A DNA stretch of 64,000 nucleotides from Cytobacillus sp. NJ13 (GCA_030348385.1 JAUCFP010000006.1:1426001-1490000), one strand, 5' to 3'. Shown: positions 20,147 through 28,361, numbered from the stretch's first letter. Notes: generated by a model not told the origin, from the letters alone. Numbers and translations are program-made.

Positions 20147-20380
20147 ATGAATAATAAGAATTATTTATATATTAAAAAAACTGTCGATTCGATAGTAAAA
20201 AATTACCAAAAGTTAGTCCTGATGCAGGAGGCTATGAAAATACAGTTCATTTCTACCAGATTTCAGCAGTTCGCAAATCTGTTTTGTCCTTCCTGTGTAC
20301 GACAAAGCTTATGGATTGAAATAAATGAGCTTACAATGGTAAAGACGGAACGAAGTGAAAAGGATTATAAAACACTATAA
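20147..20380 (+). CDS. Possible small protein, unrecognised
   Basis: A 77-codon frame with ATG at 20147 and a poorly spaced AGGAG about 15 nt upstream. The product is basic with one CPSC pair, resembles no family I know, and lies in a 445-bp interval between protease and the next gene. A short hairpin with a T-run follows at 20406-20437. Doubtful; it may be chance. Confidence 0.2.
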   Translation: MNNKNYLYIKKTVDSIVKNYQKLVLMQEAMKIQFISTRFQQFANLFCPSCVRQSLWIEINELTMVKTERSEKDYKTL

Positions 20381-20405
20381 AAAAAGAAAAATCGTAAAAC
20401 CGTTG

Positions 20406-20437
20406 AAAGGATATCAGGATGAGCAATCCTTTTTCAT
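20406..20437 (+). terminator. Short hairpin with T-run
   Basis: AAAGGAT and ATCCTTT (20406-20412 and 20426-20432) form a 7-bp stem followed by T residues. It would end a rightward transcript from the 20.15-20.38 kb interval. Confidence 0.4.
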
Positions 20438-20532
20438 AAACAACCCCTTTTTATCTATTAAAAAAGTTTTGATAAGATATGAACCTTATAATAGTATTAA
20501 GGCATGAAATTACTTCGAAAGGTGAATGCTAT

Positions 20533-20859
20533 ATGGGAAACATACATAATACGTTTGGTTTAAACAAATTCAAAACGATGAAGGAAACACCAAAAGCTGT
20601 TGAATTTAAAAATATGGTAAACAATGAAGTCATTTATTTACTTCCAAACAAGGAAATTACGATCGTTTTAAATCCAAAAACAGTAGAAGGAAAAAATGAA
20701 CTGAAGGAAAAATCCACAGGTCTGCGACATAGCACAGCTCTCCGGGAATTCCCAAAACGGGAACATACGGGCAATGAACCGATCTGCTATGGGTATGCAT
20801 ATAAATTTACTTCTGATGATGAATTAGATGTATTTCTAGGTGAGTTAAATAATTTATAG
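20533..20859 (+). CDS. Conserved-looking hypothetical protein
   Basis: 108 residues starting MGNIHNTFGLNKF at 20533, with GAAAGGTGA about 8 nt upstream; an ATG at 20479 lacks a ribosome site. The protein is soluble, mixed alpha/beta by composition, with a central LLPNKEITIVLNPKT strand-like region and an acidic C-terminus. No signal peptide or membrane segment is present. I do not recognise the family. A hairpin shared with the converging YdeI gene follows. Confidence 0.6.
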   Translation: MGNIHNTFGLNKFKTMKETPKAVEFKNMVNNEVIYLLPNKEITIVLNPKTVEGKNELKEKSTGLRHSTALREFPKREHTGNEPICYGYAYKFTSDDELDVFLGELNNL

Positions 20860-20862
20860 TTT

Positions 20863-20910
20863 AAAAAAGGTTCCTGCCCCCTAATTACTAAAGTAACCTT
20901 GGCAGGAACC
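20863..20910 (-). terminator. Intrinsic terminator of the YdeI-like gene
   Basis: GGTTCCTGCC (20869-20878) and GGCAGGAACC (20901-20910) make a 10-bp stem. On the minus strand the second arm is followed by TTTTTT. The long loop and moderate T content on the plus strand make it weaker for the hypothetical gene. Confidence 0.65.
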
Positions 20911-20913
20911 ATA

Positions 20914-21564
20914 TTATTTCTTCTTCTGCCTAAACAAATCAACGGATTTATACCCTTGTGATAAAATATCGACCATTTGTGCTTCGCGTTTCTCACGGGT
21001 CTTCTGCTGTTTAACAGAAAAGATGTAGCGAGCCCAATCCTTTTGGTAACCTGGGGTTAGTTCCTGATAAAATTTCAATTCATTTGGATGATCTGCTAAA
21101 ATCTTTTCAATATCATTCACGTTATTTTCGTAATCAGCCACACATTGACTAGGAGCGGATGATTTTTTCTCCTTCTTCTTTTCACGCTTCAATCCAACAA
21201 CCGTAAAGACATCATCCATACTTACCATCCTTGAAAATTTCACATCGCTATTTTCCACATACCCATCTTCTCCAACTTTCATTGCCGGAAAAATATCATC
21301 CCTATGAACGTATGTATCATACCGTTTATTCCCTTTTTTAGGATAAGCGAAAAATAAATATCCTTTTTCGAGCAGCTGCTCCTCAGCGATCACTTTTCGG
21401 ATAAACTCTGTCATTTCATCAAGTGTTTCTACAAAGATGAAGATTGCATCATGCTCACCTGTTAAAGTGGTTTTGTATTCATTAAATACATCATAGTCAC
21501 TTGGCTGGTTGAGCACAGCCAAATTATCATATTTATTAAGCTTTAATTTATCAATGATTGACAT
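20914..21564 (-). CDS. YdeI/OmpD-associated family protein
   Basis: 216 residues. The C-terminal half (FYQELTPGYQKDWARYIFSVKQQKTREKR) is the YdeI/OmpD-associated signature with the conserved helix that ends in an Arg-rich stretch. The N-terminal half is a separate alpha/beta region of about 120 residues, joined by a Lys-rich linker (KREKKKEKK). Function of this family is not settled; relatives are linked to bacteriocin protection. It is 25 bp downstream of an SRPBCC gene and likely co-transcribed with it. Confidence 0.75.
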   Translation of the reverse strand: MSIIDKLKLNKYDNLAVLNQPSDYDVFNEYKTTLTGEHDAIFIFVETLDEMTEFIRKVIAEEQLLEKGYLFFAYPKKGNKRYDTYVHRDDIFPAMKVGEDGYVENSDVKFSRMVSMDDVFTVVGLKREKKKEKKSSAPSQCVADYENNVNDIEKILADHPNELKFYQELTPGYQKDWARYIFSVKQQKTREKREAQMVDILSQGYKSVDLFRQKKK

Positions 21565-21589
21565 AACATATTACTCCTTTTAATTACTT

Positions 21590-22042
21590 TCACTTTTCTA
21601 AATAGTTTATTAAAGCATCCAAATCTTTCGCACAGGCTTTCTTAAAGGCTCCAGCCATCATCTTTCCAAACAATTTTGAAAAGCCTGTGAGTCCCTTAAT
21701 CTCACCAAGTAAAGTAACTTCTGAAGCATCACCTGCTGAAGCGATTATGTATGTAAATAAAAATTCTCCTTTGCCTGTTGTTCCTTTGGTTCCATCACAG
21801 CGCAGTACAATTTTATTGGGCTCATCGAGTTCTACAACTTCAAAATGTTCAGCAGCTTCTTTTCCAAACATTTTCCTTGTCTCTTTCCACTGACTCCCCA
21901 CTTTTAATGGCCCGCTCTCCTCCCGCTCTATTCCAACCAGACCATTCATCCAGTCCTTTGCCGAATCAAGATCGATTAAAGCTTTGTAGGCATTTTGTGC
22001 AGATACCTGAATGGATCTTTTCACTTCAAAATGGATACTCAA
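21590..22042 (-). CDS. SRPBCC/START-like lipid-binding-fold protein
   Basis: 150 residues starting MSIHFEVKRSIQVSAQNAYKALIDL, the opening strand and helix of the SRPBCC (polyketide cyclase/AHSA1-like) fold. The long C-terminal helix (FGKMMAGAFKKACAKDLDALINYLEK) is also present. Such proteins bind hydrophobic ligands in a cavity between helix and sheet. No catalytic residue can be assigned. Probably in an operon with the YdeI-like gene. Confidence 0.8.
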   Translation of the reverse strand: MSIHFEVKRSIQVSAQNAYKALIDLDSAKDWMNGLVGIEREESGPLKVGSQWKETRKMFGKEAAEHFEVVELDEPNKIVLRCDGTKGTTGKGEFLFTYIIASAGDASEVTLLGEIKGLTGFSKLFGKMMAGAFKKACAKDLDALINYLEK

Positions 22043-22205
22043 GCTAACTGCCTCCTTCGTAACTATTTCTAAAATATATCATAGATGAATTGTTAACTAA
22101 TTAAAATCCGCATTAATACTTTTATTTTATAATTGTCATAATTTTAACTATACCTTATACTTCAAATAAAATTAATAATACCTGCAATATGAGAGGATGT
22201 TTCAA

Positions 22206-22604
22206 ATGAGCACAGAGCAACAATCGAGGTCAAACCTATCCCTGAAAGAAAAAGCCGTTTCGTTTCTGCAGCTCGCAGCATCAGGCCAAGTCCGAGAAGC
22301 CTACCAGCGTTATATCAGCCCAGATTTTTCCCACCATAATCCCTATTTCCGCGGCGATGCTGATTCACTTATGCTCGCGATGGAAGAAAATGCAGCGCAA
22401 AACCCCAATAAAATACTTGAAGTCAAACTCGCGATTCAAGAAAATGAAACTGTTGCCGTTCATTCCCATGTGAAGCAAAACCTCGAAGACCTCGGAGGAG
22501 CAGTTGTACATATCTTTCGGTTTCAAGACGGCAAGATTGCTGAACTTTGGGATGTAGGACAGCCCATACCAGATGAATCGCCTAATGAGAATGGGATGTT
22601 TTAA
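22206..22604 (+). CDS. SnoaL-like / NTF2-fold protein
   Basis: 132 residues. YISPDFSHHNPYFRGDADSL and VHIFRFQDGKIAELWDVGQPIPD are hallmarks of the SnoaL-like polyketide-cyclase group. The start at 22206 follows GAGAGGA; an ATG at 22197 lies within that ribosome site. The 3' end overlaps a decayed transporter fragment on the other strand. Substrate unknown; members include ester cyclases and proteins of unknown role. Confidence 0.8.
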   Translation: MSTEQQSRSNLSLKEKAVSFLQLAASGQVREAYQRYISPDFSHHNPYFRGDADSLMLAMEENAAQNPNKILEVKLAIQENETVAVHSHVKQNLEDLGGAVVHIFRFQDGKIAELWDVGQPIPDESPNENGMF

Positions 22605-22755
22605 ACAAAATTAAAAAAATGCTTACTGCAACTGCAGCAATGTATGAAGGATCTCCATCTGGACGCCGCCGCTGTGTCAAGGCCCCCAATAAGGGAGTGG
22701 TTATGGTTGAAATACTGGGTGTAATAGCCAAAGCGAGATATGCCTTATAATTCAT
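22582..22755 (-). pseudogene. Remnant of a MATE-family efflux transporter
   Basis: A 57-codon frame from ATG 22755 reads YLALAITPSISTITTPLLGA and later DPSYIAAVAVS, matching the first two membrane segments of DinF-type MATE transporters, where LLGAxDTAxVG...PxYIGxxAVG is usual. The middle is altered to TQRRRPDG and the frame stops at 22582, where a full transporter needs about 400 more residues. It has no clear ribosome site. It is a decayed 5' fragment. Confidence 0.6.
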
Positions 22756-22815
22756 GTTAGTCTGAGGGAAAATTTTTAATGCATTATCACTTTTATGCGT
22801 TTTTACTTTAATGAG

Positions 22816-22844
22816 TTGAAATAATAAACAGAATTGTATAAAAT
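22816..22844 (+). promoter_or_regulatory. Sigma-A promoter of guaC
   Basis: TTGAAA (22816-22821) and TAAAAT (22839-22844) with a 17-bp spacer. Transcription would begin near 22851, about 170 nt before the guaC start. Confidence 0.65.
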
Positions 22845-22851
22845 TAAAGTG

Positions 22852-22916
22852 GTCGAACCCTCACAATTCGACCCCCTATTATCCATTGAGCTTAGGAATT
22901 TTCTAAGCTCTTTTTT
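22852..22916 (+). promoter_or_regulatory. Attenuator-like leader of guaC
   Basis: Just downstream of the predicted start site, GGTCGAA / TTCGACC can pair. It is followed by GAGCTTAG (22888-22895) and CTAAGCTC (22903-22910) with TTTTTT, an intrinsic terminator in the leader. No known purine, PRPP or preQ1 aptamer is recognisable. The layout implies premature termination control, or else a separate short RNA. Confidence 0.5.
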
Positions 22917-23018
22917 AATGATGCTTCCTTGCCGGCTTGTATAAGATGGATGGAAACTGAAAAACCTATCTTGCAATGGCCGTACGTATTCAGCTTTGTT
23001 ATCAATAGGAGGATTACA

Positions 23019-24008
23019 ATGGAAAATGTATTCGATTATGAAGATATTCAATTAATTCCCGCAAAAAGCATCGTCAATAGCCGATCTGAATGTGATACAA
23101 CGGTATTCCTAGGGGATCGTGCATTTAAACTGCCTGTGGTGCCTGCCAACATGCAGACGATTGTAGATGAGAAAATTGCCATATACTTAGCAGAAAACGG
23201 GTATTTCTATATCATGCATCGATTCGAACCGGAGAAGCGAATTTCTTTTATAAAAGATATGAAGGCACGCGGACTATATTCTTCGATCAGTGTTGGGGTC
23301 AAAGAAGGCGAATATGGGTTTATACAGCAAATTGCTAATGAAAAGCTTTCACCCGAATACATTACCATAGATATAGCTCATGGCCATTCCAATGCTGTTA
23401 TCCAAATGATTCATCATATTAAAAAATACCTTCCTCAAAGCTTTGTGATTGCCGGCAATGTTGGAACCCCGGAAGCAGTCAGAGAATTAGAGAATGCTGG
23501 TGCTGATGCCACAAAAGTTGGCATTGGACCTGGTAAGGTATGCATCACAAAGATTAAGACAGGATTCGGAACGGGCGGCTGGCAATTAGCTGCACTTCGC
23601 TGGTGTGCAAAGGCAGCAAGCAAACCGATCATAGCAGATGGAGGTCTTCGCACCCATGGTGACATCGCTAAATCGATTCGATTTGGTGCAACAATGGTGA
23701 TGATTGGTTCCTTATTTGCAGGACATGAGGAATCTCCTGGAAAAACAATCGAGAATGAGAAAGACGGAAAACTCTATAAAGAATACTTTGGCTCCGCCTC
23801 TGAATTTCAAAAAGGCGAAAAGAGAAATGTTGAAGGCAAAAGAATTTTAGTAGAGCACAAAGGATCATTAGCAGATACGCTGAAAGAAATGGAGCAGGAT
23901 CTCCAGTCCTCCATTTCTTATGCAGGCGGCAACAAGCTGGATGCCATCCGTCATGTTGATTATGTTATTGTAAAGAATTCGATCTTTAATGGCGACAGGG
24001 TATTTTAA
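23019..24008 (+). CDS. guaC: GMP reductase
   Basis: 329 residues of the IMPDH/GMPR barrel. [24 protein letters not shown] contains the catalytic Cys and the GMPR-type Thr, and [20 protein letters not shown] is the phosphate-binding loop. The enzyme reduces GMP to IMP with NADPH, linking guanine and adenine nucleotide pools. AGGAGG precedes the ATG at 23019. Expression is probably modulated by the leader at 22852-22916. Confidence 0.95.
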   Translation: MENVFDYEDIQLIPAKSIVNSRSECDTTVFLGDRAFKLPVVPANMQTIVDEKIAIYLAENGYFYIMHRFEPEKRISFIKDMKARGLYSSISVGVKEGEYGFIQQIANEKLSPEYITIDIAHGHSNAVIQMIHHIKKYLPQSFVIAGNVGTPEAVRELENAGADATKVGIGPGKVCITKIKTGFGTGGWQLAALRWCAKAASKPIIADGGLRTHGDIAKSIRFGATMVMIGSLFAGHEESPGKTIENEKDGKLYKEYFGSASEFQKGEKRNVEGKRILVEHKGSLADTLKEMEQDLQSSISYAGGNKLDAIRHVDYVIVKNSIFNGDRVF

Positions 24009-24058
24009 AACCCCATTAGATTTACCCATCTAATGAAAAATTCATTCTATTTATAAAA

Positions 24059-24105
24059 CCACAGAAGATGCCTGCACTTTTCCATCAGGCAGGCATCTTC
24101 TGTGG
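24059..24105. terminator. Strong hairpin after guaC
   Basis: CCACAGAAGATGCCTGC and GCAGGCATCTTCTGTGG form a perfect 17-bp stem with a 13-nt loop. The T-run is modest on the plus strand and TTTTA follows on the minus strand, so it may stop both guaC and the small gene to its right. A weaker CATTAGAT/ATCTAATG stem lies at 24014-24035. Confidence 0.6.
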
Positions 24106-24188
24106 TATCAGTATTTCCTTTTAAATTGGACAAACACTTACGAAGACACTCCAATTTAAAAAGCAGATATGTTATGTACTCTTTGAGG

Positions 24189-24365
24189 TTAAGATCCCAT
24201 AGACTGCTCTACTGCATTTTCCCAGCTCGGAAAATAATACAGTGCATTTTTCATTAGCTCTGGGTTTGATTTCTTTACTTGCTTCTTTCGGGGCGGCTCC
24301 CCTTCTTTTCCCAACAGTTCAGAGATCCCGGTTAATACTTCTTCAACACTCATACTTGTTTCCAC
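24189..24365 (-). CDS. Small protein of 58 residues
   Basis: A GTG at 24365 follows GGAGG by 6 nt; the frame reads VETSMSVEEVLTGISELLG, a Lys/Arg/Pro-rich linker, then NPELMKNALYYFPSWENAVEQ. The last part looks like the helical repeat often found beside homing endonucleases and HTH proteins (xxFGSWxxALxxAG), but the match is loose. It lies alone between guaC and a GNAT gene. Function unknown. Confidence 0.55.
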   Translation of the reverse strand: METSMSVEEVLTGISELLGKEGEPPRKKQVKKSNPELMKNALYYFPSWENAVEQSMGS

Positions 24366-24505
24366 ATCATTCCTCCTTTTTGAATTCAGCTATATAATTT
24401 CCATATAACGAAAAATTATTCAGCCTTCCTTCCATATTATTTATCAGTATTTAGCTGGTATTCTATCTGGTCCAAAAATCGCGCCCGTGGAATAAAGCTA
24501 TCAAA

Positions 24506-24955
24506 TTAAAAGATTAATTTCATCCCTTCATGACTCGCCAAAAATCCCAGCTTATTATAAAAACGATGAGCATCATTACGCTGCTTGTCCGTTGTCAATT
24601 GAACAAGACCACACCCCTGAGATTTCGCGATTGCAATTGCTTCTTTAAACAAGGCTTCCCCTACCCCATTTCCACGGGAGCAATGATCGACCCGGACCCC
24701 TTCAATTTGTGCGCGCTTCATCCCTTGTCGTGCTAAACCAGGAATGATTGTTAACTGAAGGCAGCCAATCACCGTCTGACCGTCTATCGCCAAAATGATC
24801 TGATTTCCCGCTTGCGCTTCTATTTCTGCAAATGCTTTATAATAACAGTCCGGCAAAGGTTCTTCATACTTCTCACGCTCAGCCCCTAATTCATCATCGG
24901 CAAGCAAGCGTACAATGGCTGGTAAATCATCTTCATTTGCTTTTCGAAAATGCAT
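24506..24955 (-). CDS. GNAT-family N-acetyltransferase
   Basis: 149 residues with the complete GNAT core: MHFRKANEDDLPAIVRLL start, a central sheet, SRGNGVGEALF as the acetyl-CoA pyrophosphate loop near residue 92, and HRFYNKLGF as the C-terminal motif B. No substrate can be assigned. It lies alone with an AT-rich region upstream. Confidence 0.88.
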   Translation of the reverse strand: MHFRKANEDDLPAIVRLLADDELGAEREKYEEPLPDCYYKAFAEIEAQAGNQIILAIDGQTVIGCLQLTIIPGLARQGMKRAQIEGVRVDHCSRGNGVGEALFKEAIAIAKSQGCGLVQLTTDKQRNDAHRFYNKLGFLASHEGMKLIF

Positions 24956-25195
24956 TGAAAAATCACTCCCCTAGCACGAAAATATTTAAGTACATCACTG
25001 ATTACTTTCTATGAATATTTTACTTTCCCTTTTATTAGGCTCTTCTCATGAAACCTATTTGATTTCACCAAAAATCAATAATATTAAATAATTAATTAAT
25101 ATTATTTATTTTTTTATTAAAAATTTTAAATTTAATTATTTATATTTTTAATTTATTGTTATATAATCAAATAAAATAAAGGAAGGAATTTCATT

Positions 25196-25561
25196 ATGGC
25201 TTATAAATTAATCACAGATTGTCCTGTCTGCAGTAAAACATTAAAAATTACGAAGCTGCATTGCTCTCATTGTCACACGACGATAGAAAATGAGTTTGAA
25301 TTATCTAAGCTGGCATCATTATCAAAGGATCAGCTTCATTTTGTGGAGGTATTTTTAACATGCAGAGGGAATATCAAAGAAGTTGAAAAGGAACTGGGTA
25401 TTTCGTATCCAACGGTTCGAGGCAAGCTAACAGACATTATTTCATCCCTCGGATACGTGCAGAAGAAGAAAAATGAAGCAGACGAGAAAAAAGTTGTCAC
25501 CATGTTGGAAAATGGCGAAATCACACCAGAAGAAGCCATAAAGCTATTAAAAGAGGAATAA
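25196..25561 (+). CDS. DUF2089-family zinc-ribbon/HTH protein
   Basis: 121 residues. CPVC and CSHC pairs at residues 10-25 form a zinc ribbon. A helix-turn-helix follows (KEVEKELGISYPTVRGKL), and a short C-terminal helix pair (MLENGEITPEEAIKLLKEE) resembles SHOCT-like modules. The composition suggests a DNA-binding regulator. AAGGAAGGAA precedes the ATG. It opens a three-gene rightward cluster and is preceded by about 110 bp of nearly pure A/T. Confidence 0.85.
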   Translation: MAYKLITDCPVCSKTLKITKLHCSHCHTTIENEFELSKLASLSKDQLHFVEVFLTCRGNIKEVEKELGISYPTVRGKLTDIISSLGYVQKKKNEADEKKVVTMLENGEITPEEAIKLLKEE

Positions 25562-25574
25562 GGAGGAATTTATT

Positions 25575-25964
25575 ATGAAAGAGGAAATTACAAGAGTTTT
25601 AACAATGGTTCAAGAAGGGAAAATTGATGCCGATAAGGGTTCAGAGCTGATCCAAGTATTAAAAGAGAAAGAAGCGACAGGTAATAAGGTATTAGAAAAA
25701 ACGGCCAGATATTTAGATAAAACATTAAAAATTCGAGTTGTATCAGCCGAAAATGATAACGTCACCGTTAATTTGCCAATAAAACTTGTCAAGGCAGTAT
25801 TAATGGCTGGACACAGCATCGCAGCGAGTATCCCCCAATCAGAAAAATACGTTAAAGATATAGATATAAGCCTTATTATAGAAGCAATCGAAAACGAATT
25901 AGATGGCCAAATTGTTGATATTAAATCGGCAAACGGAGATACCGTTTCGATCATCATTGATTAG
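25575..25964 (+). CDS. SHOCT-like-domain small protein (YvlB/LiaX N-terminal type)
   Basis: 129 residues. The first 35 form the paired helices seen in SHOCT-like proteins (VLTMVQEGKIDADKGSELIQVLKEKE). A beta-rich part with two repeats of IRVVSAENDNVTVNLPIKLV-like strand pattern follows and ends DIKSANGDTVSIIID. AGGAGG lies 8 nt upstream. Start is 13 bp after the DUF2089 gene, so they are co-transcribed. In envelope-stress systems similar domains respond to cell-wall damage; a role here is inference. Confidence 0.7.
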   Translation: MKEEITRVLTMVQEGKIDADKGSELIQVLKEKEATGNKVLEKTARYLDKTLKIRVVSAENDNVTVNLPIKLVKAVLMAGHSIAASIPQSEKYVKDIDISLIIEAIENELDGQIVDIKSANGDTVSIIID

Positions 25965-25974
25965 TGAACTGCTT

Positions 25975-26256
25975 ATGATGCATGTAAAAGTGAAAGCAAA
26001 AGACCTTCGGTTAACCATACCAATTCCATATGCTATATTAAACATTTTTATTTCATTATTATCTTCAAAATTTATTCAGCAAAATGCAAACAAATGGACA
26101 AAAGAGCACTTTGAAAGGAAAAAACTGGACTTTACCTTTCCGCTAATAGACAAAAAAACGCTAATGCCTATCGTCAAGGAACTGAAAAATTATAAGGGAA
26201 TCGTGCTAGTAGATATCAAAGCTAAAGACGGTACTGAGGTTCAGGTAAGACTATAA
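25975..26256 (+). CDS. Small protein related in pattern to its upstream neighbour
   Basis: 93 residues from ATG 25975 (MMHVKVKAKDLRLTIPIPYAILN). The strand pattern LRLTIPIPYAI...GIVLVDIKAKDGTEVQVRL parallels the second half of the preceding protein, suggesting the same fold without the helical module. A TTG at 25957 overlapping the preceding stop would give coupled translation; no ribosome site supports either start strongly. The third gene of the cluster. Confidence 0.6.
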   Translation: MMHVKVKAKDLRLTIPIPYAILNIFISLLSSKFIQQNANKWTKEHFERKKLDFTFPLIDKKTLMPIVKELKNYKGIVLVDIKAKDGTEVQVRL

Positions 26257-26561
26257 TTTATTATAGAATACACCGATCACGATTGGCTTTTAGGCTTTTA
26301 ATTACTTTATTATAGCACCCTATTGCAGAAAAAAGTGAGTTCGTTTTTAATAAAAGCGTACCCTTAGAAATTTTTTCTTTACCCATTCTGTCCAATCCAC
26401 AAAATTTCCTATAAATGTACTCCTTTATTCTACCAAATGGCCCTTTTCAAAAAGAATGGCACTTTTCTTGTTACGGAAAAGCGCCCTTTTCTGGAAAAAC
26501 CTTAATTCTGAACATGTTCAAGACTAAGGAATTCTCTAGTTTGCTGATATTAAAAACTTTC
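26257..26561. other. Intergenic sequence without a supported gene
   Basis: AT-rich stretch with a few short frames on the minus strand (one of about 41 codons from 26382) that lack ribosome sites. A pair of CTTTTC-containing repeats near 26452-26496 is the only local structure. It borders the decayed genes to its right. Confidence 0.5.
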
Positions 26562-26890
26562 TTATCGAATGTTCTTGTGCGAACCATCACAGTTGGGCTG
26601 TTTTTGAGATAGTCCACAAGTGCAATCATTTAATCCCTTTCCATCCAAAATTTTCGTCATACATCTTTCAATCCTTGATACTCGCGTTTTGGATTGTTTG
26701 GGTTGCGAAAAATGAAGAATATATGCTCTTTGCCGTTCCGGCTTTAATGCTTCAAAAGCAGTTTTCAAGGTAGGGATTTCATCGAATTCATTTTCAAGTT
26801 CTTCAGGAATTATGTATTCTTATGTTCTTTAGATTTGACTTCCAAACCGGCTTTTTCAACTTCAATGGCTTCATAAATATAGGCTTTCAT
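26562..26890 (-). pseudogene. Frameshifted YdeI-type gene remnant ending in a CDGSH motif
   Basis: The intact 3' part (68 codons from 26768) reads AYILHFSQPKQSKTR, ILDGKGLNDCTCG and PNCDGSHK. Upstream, in another frame, MKAYIYEAIEVEKAG followed by IPEELENEFDE-like codons continues the same family, so a frameshift lies near 26820. Upstream of 26890 that frame meets a stop. Its tail, CxCxxSxxxPxCDGSH, fits the 2Fe-2S-binding CDGSH signature. The gene lacks its 5' half and is not expected to be functional. Confidence 0.65.
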
Positions 26891-27260
26891 TTACTCCTTC
26901 TAAATAGTTCTTTAAAACCTCAAAGTTACCCCAATTGTCAATCCTATTTGTGAGTTTTACAATTTTGCTAACTTCTTAGTCTAACCATCCGTAACGAGAA
27001 ATCCTTCCACATTATTTCAACATCCTAAGAAAAAAGGCCTCCATTCTATCACCCTTTGAAAGAGGTGATGATCCTTCTGATTCCAGTAATCCATTAAAAA
27101 CTATTTGAGCTGCATACCATCTTCAGTTTTTCATCAAGATTCTCTTCGTTACAGTCTAAAAATTTTGGTGGAATAGGAGAGTGTCAATGATAAGTCCATT
27201 ATCCCAAATGGACATCGGACCTGTGGTTGTTTCATTTTTGGGCCCGATTATGAAAGATCC
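26891..27260 (-). pseudogene. Decayed gene of unknown identity
   Basis: One minus-strand frame keeps protein-like text over about 120 codons with several in-frame stops: SFIIGPKNETTTGPMSIWDN, GLIIDTLLFHQ, then GLLESEGSSPLSKGDRMEAF, then KIVKLTNRIDNWGNFEVLK, YLEGVNES. Base composition and codon choice look coding. I do not recognise the family. It ends just before the YdeI-type remnant. Confidence 0.4.
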
Positions 27261-27356
27261 TAAGTCTTAAATATCCTTGGGATTGGCTAGCTGTTGATTA
27301 ATTTAAGCAAATAAATGGCGACAATTGGCAGTCGGGATTTTTTGCAGTCATAAACA

Positions 27357-28160
27357 CTATTTCCATCCCCATTTTTGAAAAATTTGGTGAGAGGACTCAG
27401 TTTTTAAATAATCTACGAATCGTTGGGAATCTTTTTTATTATCTGAGTTGTTTGTAAGAGCGATTGGGGTTCCCCTATAAAGCTTTTCTGAGTCTGGCAG
27501 TTCAACTAATTCTGTAACATCCTTAAGCCTGTAATGCCAAGATTCGTATGTAATCCACGCATCTAGCTTCGAATTGGATTTCCATAGCTCAATCGCTTCT
27601 GCGCTGGTTTTCACAGAAACATCAATATTTTTGCTAATTCCTCCAATTAACCCCTTTCTGCCCGCTAAATCTTCCCATAAACCAAGCTGTCCAGCACCAT
27701 TTACATCTACAATTTTCACGCCACTTTTCGTTAAATCATCAAGAGAATGAATGTTCTTCGGATTACCTTTACGTACCAAAATACCTGCTGCTCTAGGATA
27801 TAATTCTGTAAGTGAATTTTCATTTATCATCTCGGGATTGTTTAACATTAAGCTGCGGAGCATATACTCAGATCCTCCATATATGATGTCCGCATCTTTC
27901 TTCGCATCGTCAATCCAATTCGATTCTGGTCCAGCCGTCACTACTACTTCTATTCCTGTTTCAGCTGTAAATTTTTCTGCAGCCTCCTTTATGGGCCCCA
28001 ATGGTCCTCCTGGCCCGTACACCTTAATAACCCCATCGTTCTTTATGGACCTAGACTGATCTAAAGACGCTGATGAATTATCCATGTTCGCGTAAACTGA
28101 TAACCCGGCAACTGTTAACAAAAGCGAAAGCAAAGCAGTAATTAATAATGTTTTTTTCAC
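27357..28160 (-). CDS. AcfC-like substrate-binding protein
   Basis: 267 residues from a GTG at 28160 (AGGAGG 7 nt upstream). A signal peptide (KKTLLITALLSLLLTVAGLSVYA) lacks a lipobox, so the product is probably secreted or anchored by its uncleaved helix. VYGPGGPLGPIKEAAEKF and VTAGPESNW are the AcfC/ModA-like binding motifs, and SGSEYM-type and PRAAGILVRKGN segments follow. No permease or ATPase genes are adjacent, so it is an orphan binding protein. The ligand is unknown; relatives bind oxyanions such as sulfate or molybdate. Confidence 0.8.
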   Translation of the reverse strand: MKKTLLITALLSLLLTVAGLSVYANMDNSSASLDQSRSIKNDGVIKVYGPGGPLGPIKEAAEKFTAETGIEVVVTAGPESNWIDDAKKDADIIYGGSEYMLRSLMLNNPEMINENSLTELYPRAAGILVRKGNPKNIHSLDDLTKSGVKIVDVNGAGQLGLWEDLAGRKGLIGGISKNIDVSVKTSAEAIELWKSNSKLDAWITYESWHYRLKDVTELVELPDSEKLYRGTPIALTNNSDNKKDSQRFVDYLKTESSHQIFQKWGWK

Positions 28161-28361
28161 CTGGATTCCTCCTTTTATTAAATTTAACCTTTTCAATTAA
28201 GGTAACGTTTAGATAAGTAAAACGGTTTGATAAAAATTCAAAAATAGGAGTATGGTCACTAGTGCTGACTGTTCCATTACGACCTTTGACTACCTATCAC
28301 CTTCTCTTTCGAACATGACTTTCCCTCTCTAATCAATAGCGTGCTAATGAAGGAAACCTTT

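Noticed and set aside
20479..20532. Earlier start for the hypothetical protein at 20533
   Set aside because: ATG 20479 lacks a ribosome site and the added residues look non-conserved; GAAAGGTGA supports 20533.
22852..22916. preQ1 or purine riboswitch before guaC
   Set aside because: The leader lacks the conserved bases of both aptamers, so only an attenuator-like structure is claimed.
23435..23665. Leftward frame inside guaC
   Set aside because: Shadow of a strongly conserved enzyme; no ribosome site.
26450..26500. CRISPR-like short repeats
   Set aside because: Two CTTTTC-type repeats without regular spacing or further copies; simple sequence similarity.
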